20,058 bases of DNA, taken from the NCBI GenBank assembly GCA_038319625.1, contig JBBQDK010000042.1:1-20058 (forward strand), written 5' to 3'. How positions within the stretch are numbered: position 1 is the first letter of the stretch; each line of letters starts with the position of its first letter. The notes below the pieces were generated by a model that worked only from the letters and a program-made list of their open reading frames with translations, had not been told where the DNA came from and did no database searches. Below are positions 12,966 to 20,058 of the stretch, one piece after another. The position numbers were made by a program, and so were the translations under genes. This DNA is from JBBQDK01 sp038319625. Lineage in GTDB: Bacteria > Pseudomonadota > Gammaproteobacteria > JBBQDK01.

Positions 12966-13553
12966 AATCGATCCTCCATTTGCCGAGCCATTTGCTGATC
13001 TCGATGTTGTAAGTGTAGCCCATACGCATCGGCGCGCCCTGCCATACCGGGGCCTGCGCCAGAACCCGCATACCCTGAAACGAAGTCACAGCTCACCCGA
13101 GATACGCCGGCGATGACTTACCGGTCCTGATAGCTAAGGAAACTTTGATTTATTACTTGAACCGCCAAGAGCGCCACACGATGCGCCATGGAACTTTTTC
13201 CACTGCCATCGCTCAATTATTCAATACCCATGCTGCATCGGCAGGATACTCACGCATCCTCCATCAGGCAGCTTATTCCGTGCGCAAATTCCGTGAGTAG
13301 CGCGGAACGCATGTTCACACGCCTACGCAGCGGGGAGATGCAGGGTGGTGTTCGACAGCAAGGGACTTTATACTTGCCGTGGATGCAGAGCCATGACACA
13401 TGGCAACTCGCAGTTCATGTCGTTCGCGATCACGATGAGCGGCATGTCAAACGCATCTCCGAGTAATTCCGGCGGCCACGCCTTACTGACAGGCAACGGC
13501 GTCAGGCGCGCGTTCATACTTGTTTCACTCAAACCGGCAGGTATCTCACTCTG
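12966..13553. other. 588-nt gene-poor stretch, possible gene remnants
   Basis: I recognise no gene here. On the reverse strand a frame from GTG 13089 reads MRVLAQAPVWQGAP and then TYNIEISKWLGKW before running out of frame into the DsrC-like gene. This looks protein-like and may be the end of a decayed upstream gene. On the forward strand two overlapping frames, 13188-13466 (92 codons) and 13345-13554 (69 codons, contains CRGC), lack ribosome sites and family signatures. A short direct repeat, ATTCCGTG twice 13 nt apart, lies near 13276-13297. Confidence 0.45.
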
Positions 13554-14468
13554 ATGGAAATCGTCCTGAAATATCTTGGGCACGTGAACTGGGAAGACCT
13601 CCTGGTCACCAGCATGCGCATTTTATTGATCCTGATTCTGCTGTGGATCGGCATGACGGCGGTGAAAGTGGCGCTAAGTCGACTGGAACAGCGTCTGCTC
13701 GACAAAGGCGCGAATACCGGAGAGATCGCCAGCGAGTCGGCCAAGCGCGCCGAAACCCTGGTCCGCCTGCTGCGCCAGGGCGCGATGATCGTCCTGTGGA
13801 TGATCGGCGCCCTGATCATACTGCGCGAGGTAGGCGTGGAGATCGGTCCGATACTCGCGAGCGCCGGCGTCGCCGGTTTGGCAGTCGGTTTCGGCGCACA
13901 AAATCTGGTGCGCGATATAATTTCCGGCTTCTTTTTCATCTTCGAGAATCAGGTGCGCGTCGGTGACGTGGCCGTCGTCAACGGTACCGGCGGCCTGGTC
14001 GAGCAACTCAACTTCCGCACGCTGGTCCTGCGCGACCTGGCCGGCACGGTGCACATCTTCCCCAACGGCTCCATCACCACGGTCGCCAATCTCACTCTCG
14101 AATGGTCCGCCTATGTGTTCGACATCGGCGTGGCATACAAGGAAAACGTGGATCGCGTCATGGAACTCATGCGCGAGGTCGGCGCGGAATTGCGCAAGGA
14201 CGCCCACTTCGGGCCGCTGATGGTGGCGGATATCGAAGTGTTCGGTGTCGATCAGTTCGCCGACTCCGCCGTGGTGATCAAGGGCCGGTTGCGCACCGTG
14301 CCGATCAAGCAATGGGATGTCGGTCGCGAATTCCGCCGCCGTATCAAGCATGCATTCGACCGCGAGGGCATCGAGATTCCGTACCCGCACCGCTCGATTT
14401 ACTTCGGCGAAGTCAGCAAACCGATCGACGTGCAGATGCTGTCCAATGCGGACTCGAAGCCGCGCTGA
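13554..14468 (+). CDS. MscS-family mechanosensitive channel
   Basis: This 304-residue inner-membrane channel releases solutes on hypo-osmotic shock. Three transmembrane segments lie at about 19-39, 75-92 and 97-128. The third is the pore helix, with the Gly/Ala-rich pattern ASAGVAGLAVGFGAQNLVRDIISGFFFIFENQ split over 102-133. The beta domain follows (RVGDVAVVNGTGGLVEQLNFRTLVLRD, HIFPNGSITTVANLT), then the alpha/beta cage domain. Length is close to MscS itself (286 aa in E. coli), with a slightly longer N-terminus. The ribosome site is weak (AGG about 13 nt upstream). It is convergent with the ATPase operon, with a 54-nt gap and no clear terminator between. Confidence 0.93.
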   Translation: MEIVLKYLGHVNWEDLLVTSMRILLILILLWIGMTAVKVALSRLEQRLLDKGANTGEIASESAKRAETLVRLLRQGAMIVLWMIGALIILREVGVEIGPILASAGVAGLAVGFGAQNLVRDIISGFFFIFENQVRVGDVAVVNGTGGLVEQLNFRTLVLRDLAGTVHIFPNGSITTVANLTLEWSAYVFDIGVAYKENVDRVMELMREVGAELRKDAHFGPLMVADIEVFGVDQFADSAVVIKGRLRTVPIKQWDVGREFRRRIKHAFDREGIEIPYPHRSIYFGEVSKPIDVQMLSNADSKPR

Positions 14469-14522
14469 CGGCGATGGCGCTGTACGTCGCCGGATTTTCG
14501 CGGCATTGCACCGCTGCGCGCC

Positions 14523-15152
14523 CTACCCCGCCCGACCGTAATCCAGCCGCACACGAACCGCATCTTCCATGTCCAGCTCCTCCAGACGTTCAGTCATTTC
14601 CTTGAGTGCATCCTCGATCTCAGGGAGGATCACATCCTCGATTGCACGGGCACGTCGTTCCGTCTTGCGGTACTCGACCAACAGGCGCTGCAGGTTGCCG
14701 GAAACGCCGGCGAGTTCCGCACCAAGCTGCAACAAGGCCCGAAAAGTTTTCCGGCATAAACGCGCCTCCGGGCTTGGATAGCTCTCTATTGCGGCGTCTT
14801 CCGCCTTGTCCGTACTCGCCTCCAGCGATGATTCCACCAGTGTCACGCCCATGAAGCTGCGGGTCCGCACATGCACACCGGTTGTGATGGGTGGCGCGGT
14901 CGGGTACACGCTCAGCCCGTGCAATCCATGCACGGTGAAGGCCCCGGCGAGTGCCTGTGTGGCCTGCGACTGCAATATCTGAAACCCGCTCCACAGCGAT
15001 TCGTAATGTTGCAGTTCACGCAGCAGTTCGGCGGCGAGCAGCAGGCGCTTCTCGTCAAGAAAGCCATAGGCCTCCTGCACCACGCCCCGCTCCTGTCGCA
15101 GGTCCAGCACCGCGGACCGGGTCGGCGCCTGTGCGCTCGCGCCGAAGGCCAT
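14523..15152 (-). CDS. atpD: A/V-type ATPase subunit D (central stalk)
   Basis: This 209-residue, mostly helical protein is the rotor shaft of the A/V-type ATPase. The N-terminal helix (LDLRQERGVVQEAYGFLDEKRLLLAAELLRELQHYESLW split across 14-52) and the C-terminal helix (GNLQRLLVEYRKTERRARAIEDVILPEI and onward) would form the coiled coil inside the A3B3 hexamer. The RRARAIEDVILP stretch is the family's most conserved motif. I chose the ATG at 15152, one base after the B-subunit stop; an open frame continues upstream to 15257, but it overlaps atpB. This is the last gene of the operon. Confidence 0.92.
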   Translation of the reverse strand: MAFGASAQAPTRSAVLDLRQERGVVQEAYGFLDEKRLLLAAELLRELQHYESLWSGFQILQSQATQALAGAFTVHGLHGLSVYPTAPPITTGVHVRTRSFMGVTLVESSLEASTDKAEDAAIESYPSPEARLCRKTFRALLQLGAELAGVSGNLQRLLVEYRKTERRARAIEDVILPEIEDALKEMTERLEELDMEDAVRVRLDYGRAG

Positions 15153-15153
15153 C

Positions 15154-16533
15154 TCATTCGTCCATGAAGTAGCTGGCGATCTGCGCGTCGCTGAGACGAT
15201 GCAGTTCGGCGCGTGGCAGAGCGCGCAACAGGGCCCAACCGATGCGCATGGCATCATCCAGCGTGCGGCGACCGTCCTGACGAATCAGTTCCTGCTCGAA
15301 GCGGGTCCCGAAATCGAGATAGGCGCGATCGGTTTTGGATAGGCCTTCCGCACCCACCACGCTGGCCAGAACGCGCACATGCACCGCGTGCGCGTATGAG
15401 GCATAGAGCTGATTGGCGAGCGCCGGATGATCGGCGTGCGTGTAGCCCTCGCCGGTGCCATCCTTCATCAATCGCGACAGGCATGGCAGTATCTTGATCG
15501 GTGGATAGATGCCGCGCCGGTCAAGCTCTCGATCGAGCACGATCTGGCCTTCGGTGATGTAACCGGTCAGATCGGGAATCGGGTGCGTGATATCGTCCGA
15601 GGGCATCGTCAGGATCGGCAATTGGGTCAACGATCCAGGCAGGCCCTTGATGCACCCGGCACGCTCGTACAGCATAGCGAGATCGGAATAGAGATAACCC
15701 GGATAACCCTTGCGGCTCGGCACCTCACCGTGACTCGCCGAGACCTCGCGCAGCGCCTCACAGTAGTTGGTCATGTCGGTCATAATCACCAGCACATGAC
15801 GACCTTCTTCGAAGGCGAGATACTCCGCCGCGGTCAGCGCGAAACGTGGCGTCAGCAGCCGTTGTGTGCTGGAATCGGAGGCGAGATTCAGAAACAGCAC
15901 GGTATGTTCGAGCGCGCCACTGTCCTCCATCGCGCGCCGGAACGCCTCGGCACTGTCGTAGGACACACCGATGCCAACGAACACCACCACGAAACTGTCG
16001 CCCTGGTCACCGCGCAATTTGGCTTGACTCGCGATTTCGATGGCCATGCGGTCGTGCGGCAGACCGCCACCGGAAAAGATTGGCAGCTTCTGGCCGCGCA
16101 CCAGACTGTTCATGAGATCGATGGCGGTGATGCCGGTTTCGATGAAATCGCGCGGCATGGCGCGCGCTGCGGGATTGATTGCGCGGCCGTCGATGCGCAA
16201 GCGCTGCTGCGCGGACACCGGCGGACCACCATCGATGACGCGGCCGACACCGTCGAAGACTCGCCCGACCAGGTCCGGCCCGACGGCGAAATGTAACGGC
16301 TCCCCCAAAAAGCGCACACGGGTCGCGTCGAGCGCCAGACCATCAGTGGACTCCAGCACCTCGACGGTGATGAACTCCGTGTCGAGCGCGGCGATGCGGC
16401 CGAGTCGCGCCTTGCCTGTATCGTCCAAAACCTCGACCGCCTCGTTGAGGCCGACATTGACGGTGCGGCGCAGGAACAGCAGTGGTCCGTCGATGCGCGT
16501 TGTCGCACCGCTGACAGTGAGATCAGCGCGCAT
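15154..16533 (-). CDS. atpB: A/V-type ATPase subunit B (regulatory, non-catalytic)
   Basis: This 459-residue protein matches the non-catalytic nucleotide-binding subunit of A/V-type ATPases. The P-loop position is degenerate (FSGGGLPHDRMA, around 153-164) as expected for B. Conserved stretches include FIETGITAIDLMNSLVRGQK, the LASDSSTQRLLTPR region and DMTNYCEALREVSASHGEVPSRKGYPGYLYSDLA, here split for length. It is distinct from F-type beta/alpha. The ATG at 16533 has GAGG upstream and lies inside the end of atpA (11-nt overlap), which suggests translational coupling and matched A:B amounts. Both ends look intact. Confidence 0.96.
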   Translation of the reverse strand: MRADLTVSGATTRIDGPLLFLRRTVNVGLNEAVEVLDDTGKARLGRIAALDTEFITVEVLESTDGLALDATRVRFLGEPLHFAVGPDLVGRVFDGVGRVIDGGPPVSAQQRLRIDGRAINPAARAMPRDFIETGITAIDLMNSLVRGQKLPIFSGGGLPHDRMAIEIASQAKLRGDQGDSFVVVFVGIGVSYDSAEAFRRAMEDSGALEHTVLFLNLASDSSTQRLLTPRFALTAAEYLAFEEGRHVLVIMTDMTNYCEALREVSASHGEVPSRKGYPGYLYSDLAMLYERAGCIKGLPGSLTQLPILTMPSDDITHPIPDLTGYITEGQIVLDRELDRRGIYPPIKILPCLSRLMKDGTGEGYTHADHPALANQLYASYAHAVHVRVLASVVGAEGLSKTDRAYLDFGTRFEQELIRQDGRRTLDDAMRIGWALLRALPRAELHRLSDAQIASYFMDE

Positions 16534-18292
16534 CGTCGGTTACCTCGCTTGCCAATCCGGCACATTCGGACTCGAGTTGCGCCAGCAAGACGGGGAACTG
16601 TTCCAGATCATCTTCGCCGATTTCCTCGCCCATGCGCCGCAATCGCCGCAGCACCGCCAGCTCGCCCAGGCGCTCGGGTGAAACACCGCGCTCGATGGCC
16701 TGCTCGGCGAGATCGAAAAATCGAATCAGGGCGCGCAACATAGCGATCTGGCGCGCCGGTGAACAATAGCGATCCACCGTGGAAAATGCCGACTGGCGCA
16801 GGAACGCCTCGTTGATGAGCTCGGCGCACAGCAATACGTACTGCTGGCGCGGCGGCAACGCATCCTTGCCGACGATGCGCGCCATGCGTTCGAGATGCGA
16901 CTGCTGTTCCAGCAGGGTCAGCAGGCGACGGCGTTCGTTGAGCCACTGCGGGCTGCCCTGCTCCTTCCACCACGGCGCGAGTGCAAGGGCGTCTTCGGAA
17001 TACGACAGCAGCGGGTTCACCGCCGGAAAGAAACGCGCCTGTGCGCGTGTCGTGTCGAGCGCCCAGAAGTTGCGCACGTAGCGTTTGGTGTGCGTGGTGA
17101 CCGGCTCCGAGAAATCCGCCGACGGCGGACTCACCGCACCGATGATGGTGACCGAGCCGCTGCGGCCGCTGCGCGTACGGGTACGCGCAGCGCGCTCGTA
17201 GAAACTGGCCAGCCGGCTGGAGAGATAGGCCGGGTAGCCGCCTTCGCTGGGCAGTTCGCCGAGCCGGCCCGATACCTCGCGCAGGGCTTCCGCCCAACGA
17301 CTGGTGGAATCGGCCATCAGCGCGACGCGCATGCCCTGGTCGCGGAAATACTCAGCGACGGTGACGCCGGTGTAGATGCTCGCCTCACGCGCCGCCACCG
17401 GCATATTGGAGGTGTTGGCGATGATCACGGTACGTTCCATCAGCGGCCTGCCGGTGCGCGGATCATCCAGCCGCGGAAATTCATGCAGCACGCCGGTCAT
17501 CTCGTTGCCGCGTTCGCCGCAGCCGACGTAGATGATGATGTCTGCATCGCACCACTTCGCCAGCGTTTCCTGCAAGACGGTCTTGCCGGTACCGAAGCCG
17601 CCGGGCAGTGTCGCGCGGCTGCCGCAGGCCACCGGAAACAAGGTGTCGAGAATACGCTGACCGGTGAGCAGCGGATTCTGCACACCGAGTCGCGCAATTA
17701 CGGGACGCGGCGTGCGTACCGGCCACAGATGACTCATCGCGATCTCATGACGCTGCCCATCTGTGTCCTTCAGTACACAGAGGACCCGATCATCCGGATA
17801 GTCGCCGCGAGCGGCGATCTGAATCACCTTGCCTTGCGCGTAGGGCGGAATCAATGCGCGCTGCACACTGCCGCTCGCTGCCTGCAGATTACCGAATACG
17901 GTGCCCGATGCGAGTGTATCGCCGATCTTGGTTTGTGGCGCGAAGCTGAAGGTCTGCGCCACCATGCTGCGCATCCCCTGCTGCACATAGCGTGCCCCAT
18001 CCACCCGCAGCGGCCGCAGCAGACCGTCGAAGATCCCACCGAGCAATCCCGGACCGAGCCTGACCGACAACGGTCGGCCATGGCCACGCACGCTATCACC
18101 GGGTTGCAGACCGGTAGTGTCTTCGTAGACCTGCGCGACGATCTCGTCGCCGTTGATGCGGATCACTTCGCCAAGCAGATCGTGCTCGCCGACGCTGATC
18201 GCCTCATGAGTGCGGAACGCGGTTCTGGAACGGGCGCGCAGCACCGGACCGCTGATCCAGGTGATTTCGGCGCTAGCACTGGTGTCGTTCAT
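16523..18292 (-). CDS. atpA: A/V-type ATPase subunit A (catalytic)
   Basis: This 589-residue catalytic subunit has the P-loop GGFGTGKT (231-238) and the GERGNEM segment (260-265) that carries the catalytic Glu region, followed by DSTSRWAEALREVSGRLGELPSEGGYPAYL. The A-specific non-homologous region (about 110-190) is present, with SFAPQTKIGDTLASGTVFG and the HLWPVRTPRPV motif, which separates A from F-type beta. The ATG at 18292 overlaps the atpE stop (ATGA); the open frame reaches 18523, but that extension lies inside atpE and has no family match. It hydrolyses ATP to pump ions or runs in reverse. Direction cannot be read from sequence. Confidence 0.96.
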   Translation of the reverse strand: MNDTSASAEITWISGPVLRARSRTAFRTHEAISVGEHDLLGEVIRINGDEIVAQVYEDTTGLQPGDSVRGHGRPLSVRLGPGLLGGIFDGLLRPLRVDGARYVQQGMRSMVAQTFSFAPQTKIGDTLASGTVFGNLQAASGSVQRALIPPYAQGKVIQIAARGDYPDDRVLCVLKDTDGQRHEIAMSHLWPVRTPRPVIARLGVQNPLLTGQRILDTLFPVACGSRATLPGGFGTGKTVLQETLAKWCDADIIIYVGCGERGNEMTGVLHEFPRLDDPRTGRPLMERTVIIANTSNMPVAAREASIYTGVTVAEYFRDQGMRVALMADSTSRWAEALREVSGRLGELPSEGGYPAYLSSRLASFYERAARTRTRSGRSGSVTIIGAVSPPSADFSEPVTTHTKRYVRNFWALDTTRAQARFFPAVNPLLSYSEDALALAPWWKEQGSPQWLNERRRLLTLLEQQSHLERMARIVGKDALPPRQQYVLLCAELINEAFLRQSAFSTVDRYCSPARQIAMLRALIRFFDLAEQAIERGVSPERLGELAVLRRLRRMGEEIGEDDLEQFPVLLAQLESECAGLASEVTDDAR

Positions 18293-18930
18293 GGCTTGGC
18301 ACACTGGCCCGAACCGCCCTGCGCGCGATGACAGTGCGCCAGCAGCTGGGCCTCGATATCGGAACGGTTGATCAGCAGGCCGCGCAGGGAACCGTCGAGC
18401 ATCGCACTCTCGACCCTGATGCGCAGACCCGCGACGATATCCTCGCTCGGGATGAACTGCGGCGCATGGCCGGTGCGCTGTTGAATCGACGCCGCCAGCG
18501 TCTGCTGCTCGTCCGCCGGCCAATCCAGGGCATGCTCCACGTGCCAGGGCGCGACCGGCAATACCCGTAATGCCTCACGGACAATCTGATCGACCCACAC
18601 GCCGCGCTGCCCGGCATCGCGCCAGCGCGCGCCGAGCGACTGTTCCAGCATTGGCCAGACGCGTTGCAGCAGCGCCATGTCGTCCTGCTGATGCAATTGT
18701 CGTTGTTGTGTCTGAAGCTGCGCTTCTGCCGAGATCAACTCGCGCAAACCGTGCTCGCGCTCTTCCCTGATCGACACATGCAGGCGGTCGCGCGCTTTTT
18801 TGAAGGCCTGTCTGATGATGTCATGCACCTGTGTCTGTGTATCCTGCAGTATCTGGTCACGCCGGGCGTCGCGGAACTGGTCCACGACAGTCAATAATTC
18901 CGTCAGGCCATCGGCTTTGGGTGTGTTCAT
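18289..18930 (-). CDS. atpE: A/V-type ATPase subunit E (peripheral stalk)
   Basis: This 213-residue protein has a long charged N-terminal helix (QFRDARRDQILQDTQTQVHDIIRQ and on to QLHQQDD, about 18-90), rich in Gln, Arg and Glu, that would form the stator coiled coil. A mixed alpha/beta C-terminal domain ends GLRIRVESAMLDGSLRGLL, a typical subunit-E region. I chose the ATG at 18930, which has AGGA 6 nt upstream, over a longer frame starting at 18951. The gene overlaps atpA (ATGA). Its usual partner, subunit G/H, is not seen in the visible part of the operon. Sequence conservation in this family is low, so the call leans on position. Confidence 0.82.
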   Translation of the reverse strand: MNTPKADGLTELLTVVDQFRDARRDQILQDTQTQVHDIIRQAFKKARDRLHVSIREEREHGLRELISAEAQLQTQQRQLHQQDDMALLQRVWPMLEQSLGARWRDAGQRGVWVDQIVREALRVLPVAPWHVEHALDWPADEQQTLAASIQQRTGHAPQFIPSEDIVAGLRIRVESAMLDGSLRGLLINRSDIEAQLLAHCHRAQGGSGQCAKP

Positions 18931-18997
18931 GACATTCCTGCGTGCCAGCACGCCCTGTATGCAGCCTCATACGGAATAACAGACTGCAGGTTTCGGC
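18931..18997. other. 67-nt gap between atpF and atpE
   Basis: This is the longest gap in the K-to-D run of the ATPase operon. I see no gene and no terminator-like hairpin in it; only the AGGA ribosome site of atpE lies at its left end on the reverse strand. Confidence 0.4.
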
Positions 18998-19294
18998 TCA
19001 TTCCAGCACTCCCAGCGCCTGCTTGAGTCGCAGGCCGTAGTCCGGCACCGCTACCCGTCCGTCGGCATCCGGCACGATCAGCACCGGCGGCCGGATGCTG
19101 ATGAGTGCGCGGGTCAGTTCCGGCGCGGGTATGCGCGCGGCGTATTCGGCGGTCAGCAGTATCAACGGCGCATTGGCCAGGCCCCAATGCAACAAGCTGC
19201 GTGTTTCCTCCGCTGCGGGCACGCGCACGTCCATGCCCGCGAGACGATAGCCGGTGGCGCTGACTTCATCGCCGATGAACAGCGGCACGCCCAT
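18998..19294 (-). CDS. atpF: A/V-type ATPase subunit F
   Basis: This 98-residue protein begins MGVPLFIGDEVSATGYRLAGM. The GDE-x-x-A-x-G-x-RLAG motif is the hallmark of subunit F, a small Rossmann-like protein at the base of the central stalk that also modulates ATP hydrolysis. The segment LILLTAEYAARIP followed by RPPVLIVPD completes the alternating strands. It starts 2 nt after the atpK stop. In Thermus-type operons F lies just before A, whereas here it precedes E, so the order is unusual. Confidence 0.88.
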   Translation of the reverse strand: MGVPLFIGDEVSATGYRLAGMDVRVPAAEETRSLLHWGLANAPLILLTAEYAARIPAPELTRALISIRPPVLIVPDADGRVAVPDYGLRLKQALGVLE

Positions 19295-19296
19295 GT

Positions 19297-19647
19297 TCAG
19301 GTCAGCCGGTTGAGAATCAGGATGGAAATGATCAGGCCATAGATCGCGATGCCTTCCGCCAGACCGACCATTACCAGCACGCGGCCGAGCAACTCGGGCT
19401 TCTCCACCAAGGCGCCGATGGCTGCGCTACCGACGGCGGCCACAGCATATCCCGCCGCCAACGCGGACAGGCCAGTCGCAGCGGCAGCGGCGGCGAAGCC
19501 CCATTTGAGCACTCCCGGATCGAGGCTGAGCGCGCCGGTGGTAGTCTCGGCCATCGCCGGACTCACCCACATCAATGCGGTTGCGACGAGGCCGAACACC
19601 CCGGCCATGACCACCAGAAACAAGGCAATTTTGCTACGTGGGCTCAT
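19297..19647 (-). CDS. atpK: A/V-type ATPase proteolipid (K/c subunit), one hairpin plus N-terminal leader
   Basis: This 116-residue proteolipid has an N-terminal hydrophobic leader (about 6-34) and then a two-helix hairpin. Helix 1 is very Ala/Gly rich (GFAAAAAATGLSALAAGYAV, 50-69); helix 2 is VLVMVGLAEGIAIYGLIISIL (90-110), with the ion-carrying carboxylate at Glu98. It forms the membrane rotor ring. AAGGAG lies 6 nt before the ATG at 19647; an in-frame ATG at 19662 is less likely. The polar Gln typical of Na+-binding helix-1 positions is not obvious, so H+ coupling is more likely, but this is weak inference. Confidence 0.92.
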   Translation of the reverse strand: MSPRSKIALFLVVMAGVFGLVATALMWVSPAMAETTTGALSLDPGVLKWGFAAAAAATGLSALAAGYAVAAVGSAAIGALVEKPELLGRVLVMVGLAEGIAIYGLIISILILNRLT

Positions 19648-19800
19648 GCGGACTCCTTTCAAAAAAAGACATAGACTTCATACTTGCCTCTCCTGCAAGC
19701 CTGGAAAGGCGTCATCGGTACAGGAGCGGCGATATGCATAGACCCTCTCCCGGCCCTTCGGGCCACCCTCTCCCGCTTGCGGGAGGGGGGGGGGGAAATG
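19648..19800. repeat. Intergenic GC-rich double hairpin and 11-G run between atpI and atpK
   Basis: The gap between atpI and atpK carries GGCCCTTCGGGCC (19752-19764) and TCCCGCTTGCGGGA (19771-19784), each an inverted repeat, with CCCTCTCCC copies beside them. An uninterrupted run of 11 G follows (19785-19795), ending 5 nt from the atpI stop. Such CCCTCTCCC/GGGAGAGGG elements are common dispersed intergenic repeats. It might terminate or attenuate read-through from atpI on the reverse strand. Confidence 0.6.
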
Positions 19801-20058
19801 TTATGGCGCTGTTAGAGGCTGGAACACCCGCCCTTCGGCGCGCAGGAAGCGCACGAAAAATTCGAACAGCACCAGACGCGTGGTCTGGATCGACACCACC
19901 AGACCTTCCAGCGCGATCACCAGTATATTGCCCAGCACCATGATCAGCACGGCGGCAATGCCGGCGCCGGCGGCGTGCGCCAACCCGGCGAAGGCCAGCG
20001 ACAAACCGGCATGCGCCAGCGCGAAGGCGCCGACGCGCGCAAACGACAGACTGTTGAT
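19801..20058 (-). CDS. atpI: A/V-type ATPase subunit I (a), C-terminal fragment running off window
   Basis: Only the last 85 residues are visible. They read INSLSFARVGAFALAHAGLS, then IALEGLVVSIQTTRLVLFEF and FVRFLRAEGRVFQPL. These are the conserved last membrane helices of subunit I/a: the Ser-Phe-Ala-Arg segment, including the essential ion-path Arg, and the EGL...Q..RL.FFEF-like motif. The stop is TAA at 19801-19803. It is the membrane stator half-channel that works with the K ring. The frame stays open to the window edge; no start is visible. It is the first visible gene of the operon. Confidence 0.93.
   Translation of the reverse strand: MNSLSFARVGAFALAHAGLSLAFAGLAHAAGAGIAAVLIMVLGNILVIALEGLVVSIQTTRLVLFEFFVRFLRAEGRVFQPLTAP

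Noticed and set aside
16895..18331. 478-codon open frame on the forward strand
   Set aside because: It lies fully opposite atpA; its translation is low-complexity and rich in Arg, Ala and Gln, typical of an antisense shadow.
16523..18523. Longer 666-residue form of AtpA starting at 18523
   Set aside because: The extra 77 residues overlap atpE in another frame and do not resemble subunit A; ATG 18292 has the ATGA coupling.
1..20058. CRISPR array, tRNA, rRNA or complete insertion sequence
   Set aside because: I saw no regular spaced repeats, no cloverleaf-like gene, no rRNA stretch and no transposase frame with terminal repeats in the window.

Overview
The window looks like chromosome from a gammaproteobacterial, probably lithotrophic, hydrogen- and sulfur-metabolising organism, such as a purple sulfur bacterium or a chemolithotrophic relative. 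This rests on an Isp-type membrane-bound [NiFe] hydrogenase locus, a DsrC/TusE-family gene and an A/V-type ATPase operon. The taxonomic call is inference from gene content; there is no rRNA gene or other phylogenetic marker here.

Positions 1-8505 form the hydrogenase locus. Leftward genes are hypC-hypA-hypB and the 5' end of hypD, which build and insert the NiFe(CN)2CO site. Rightward genes are the maturation protease hupD, a HupH C-terminal-domain protein, the small subunit hynS, the membrane cytochrome b isp1, the heterodisulfide-reductase-like isp2, the large subunit hynL and the nickel permease-like hupE. The two arms diverge from a 271-bp region that holds a perfect FNR/FixK-type palindrome (TTGACATAAGTCAA). 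A hairpin plus T-tract follows hupE. Expected flow is H2 -> NiFe site (HynL) -> three FeS clusters (HynS) -> Isp2/Isp1 -> a quinone or thiol/disulfide partner.

Positions 8525-11601 are a mixed accessory stretch: a hairpin repeat abutting a 5'-truncated cyclic-nucleotide-binding domain, an amylosucrase (GH13), and a convergent pair encoding an RRM RNA-binding protein and a VF530/DUF2132 protein.

Positions 11602-13553 are gene-poor and appear to be decaying. Two neighbouring genes, a small secreted protein and a DsrC/TusE-like protein, each carry one in-frame stop codon, with conserved-looking sequence continuing in the same frame beyond it. The rest is unassigned.

Positions 13554-20058 hold an MscS-family mechanosensitive channel, convergent with a leftward A/V-type ATPase operon in the order I (partial), K, F, E, A, B, D. 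A GC-rich repeat with an 11-G run lies between I and K. No C (d) or G/H subunit gene is seen in the visible part. The tight packing (ATGA, 1-2 nt gaps, 11-nt overlap) from K to D points to one transcript.

The best candidates for something unusual are the paired nonsense-interrupted genes (especially the DsrC-like one, where Ala replaces the terminal redox Cys), the nested palindrome controlling the divergent hydrogenase arms, and the reduced subunit set of the ATPase operon.
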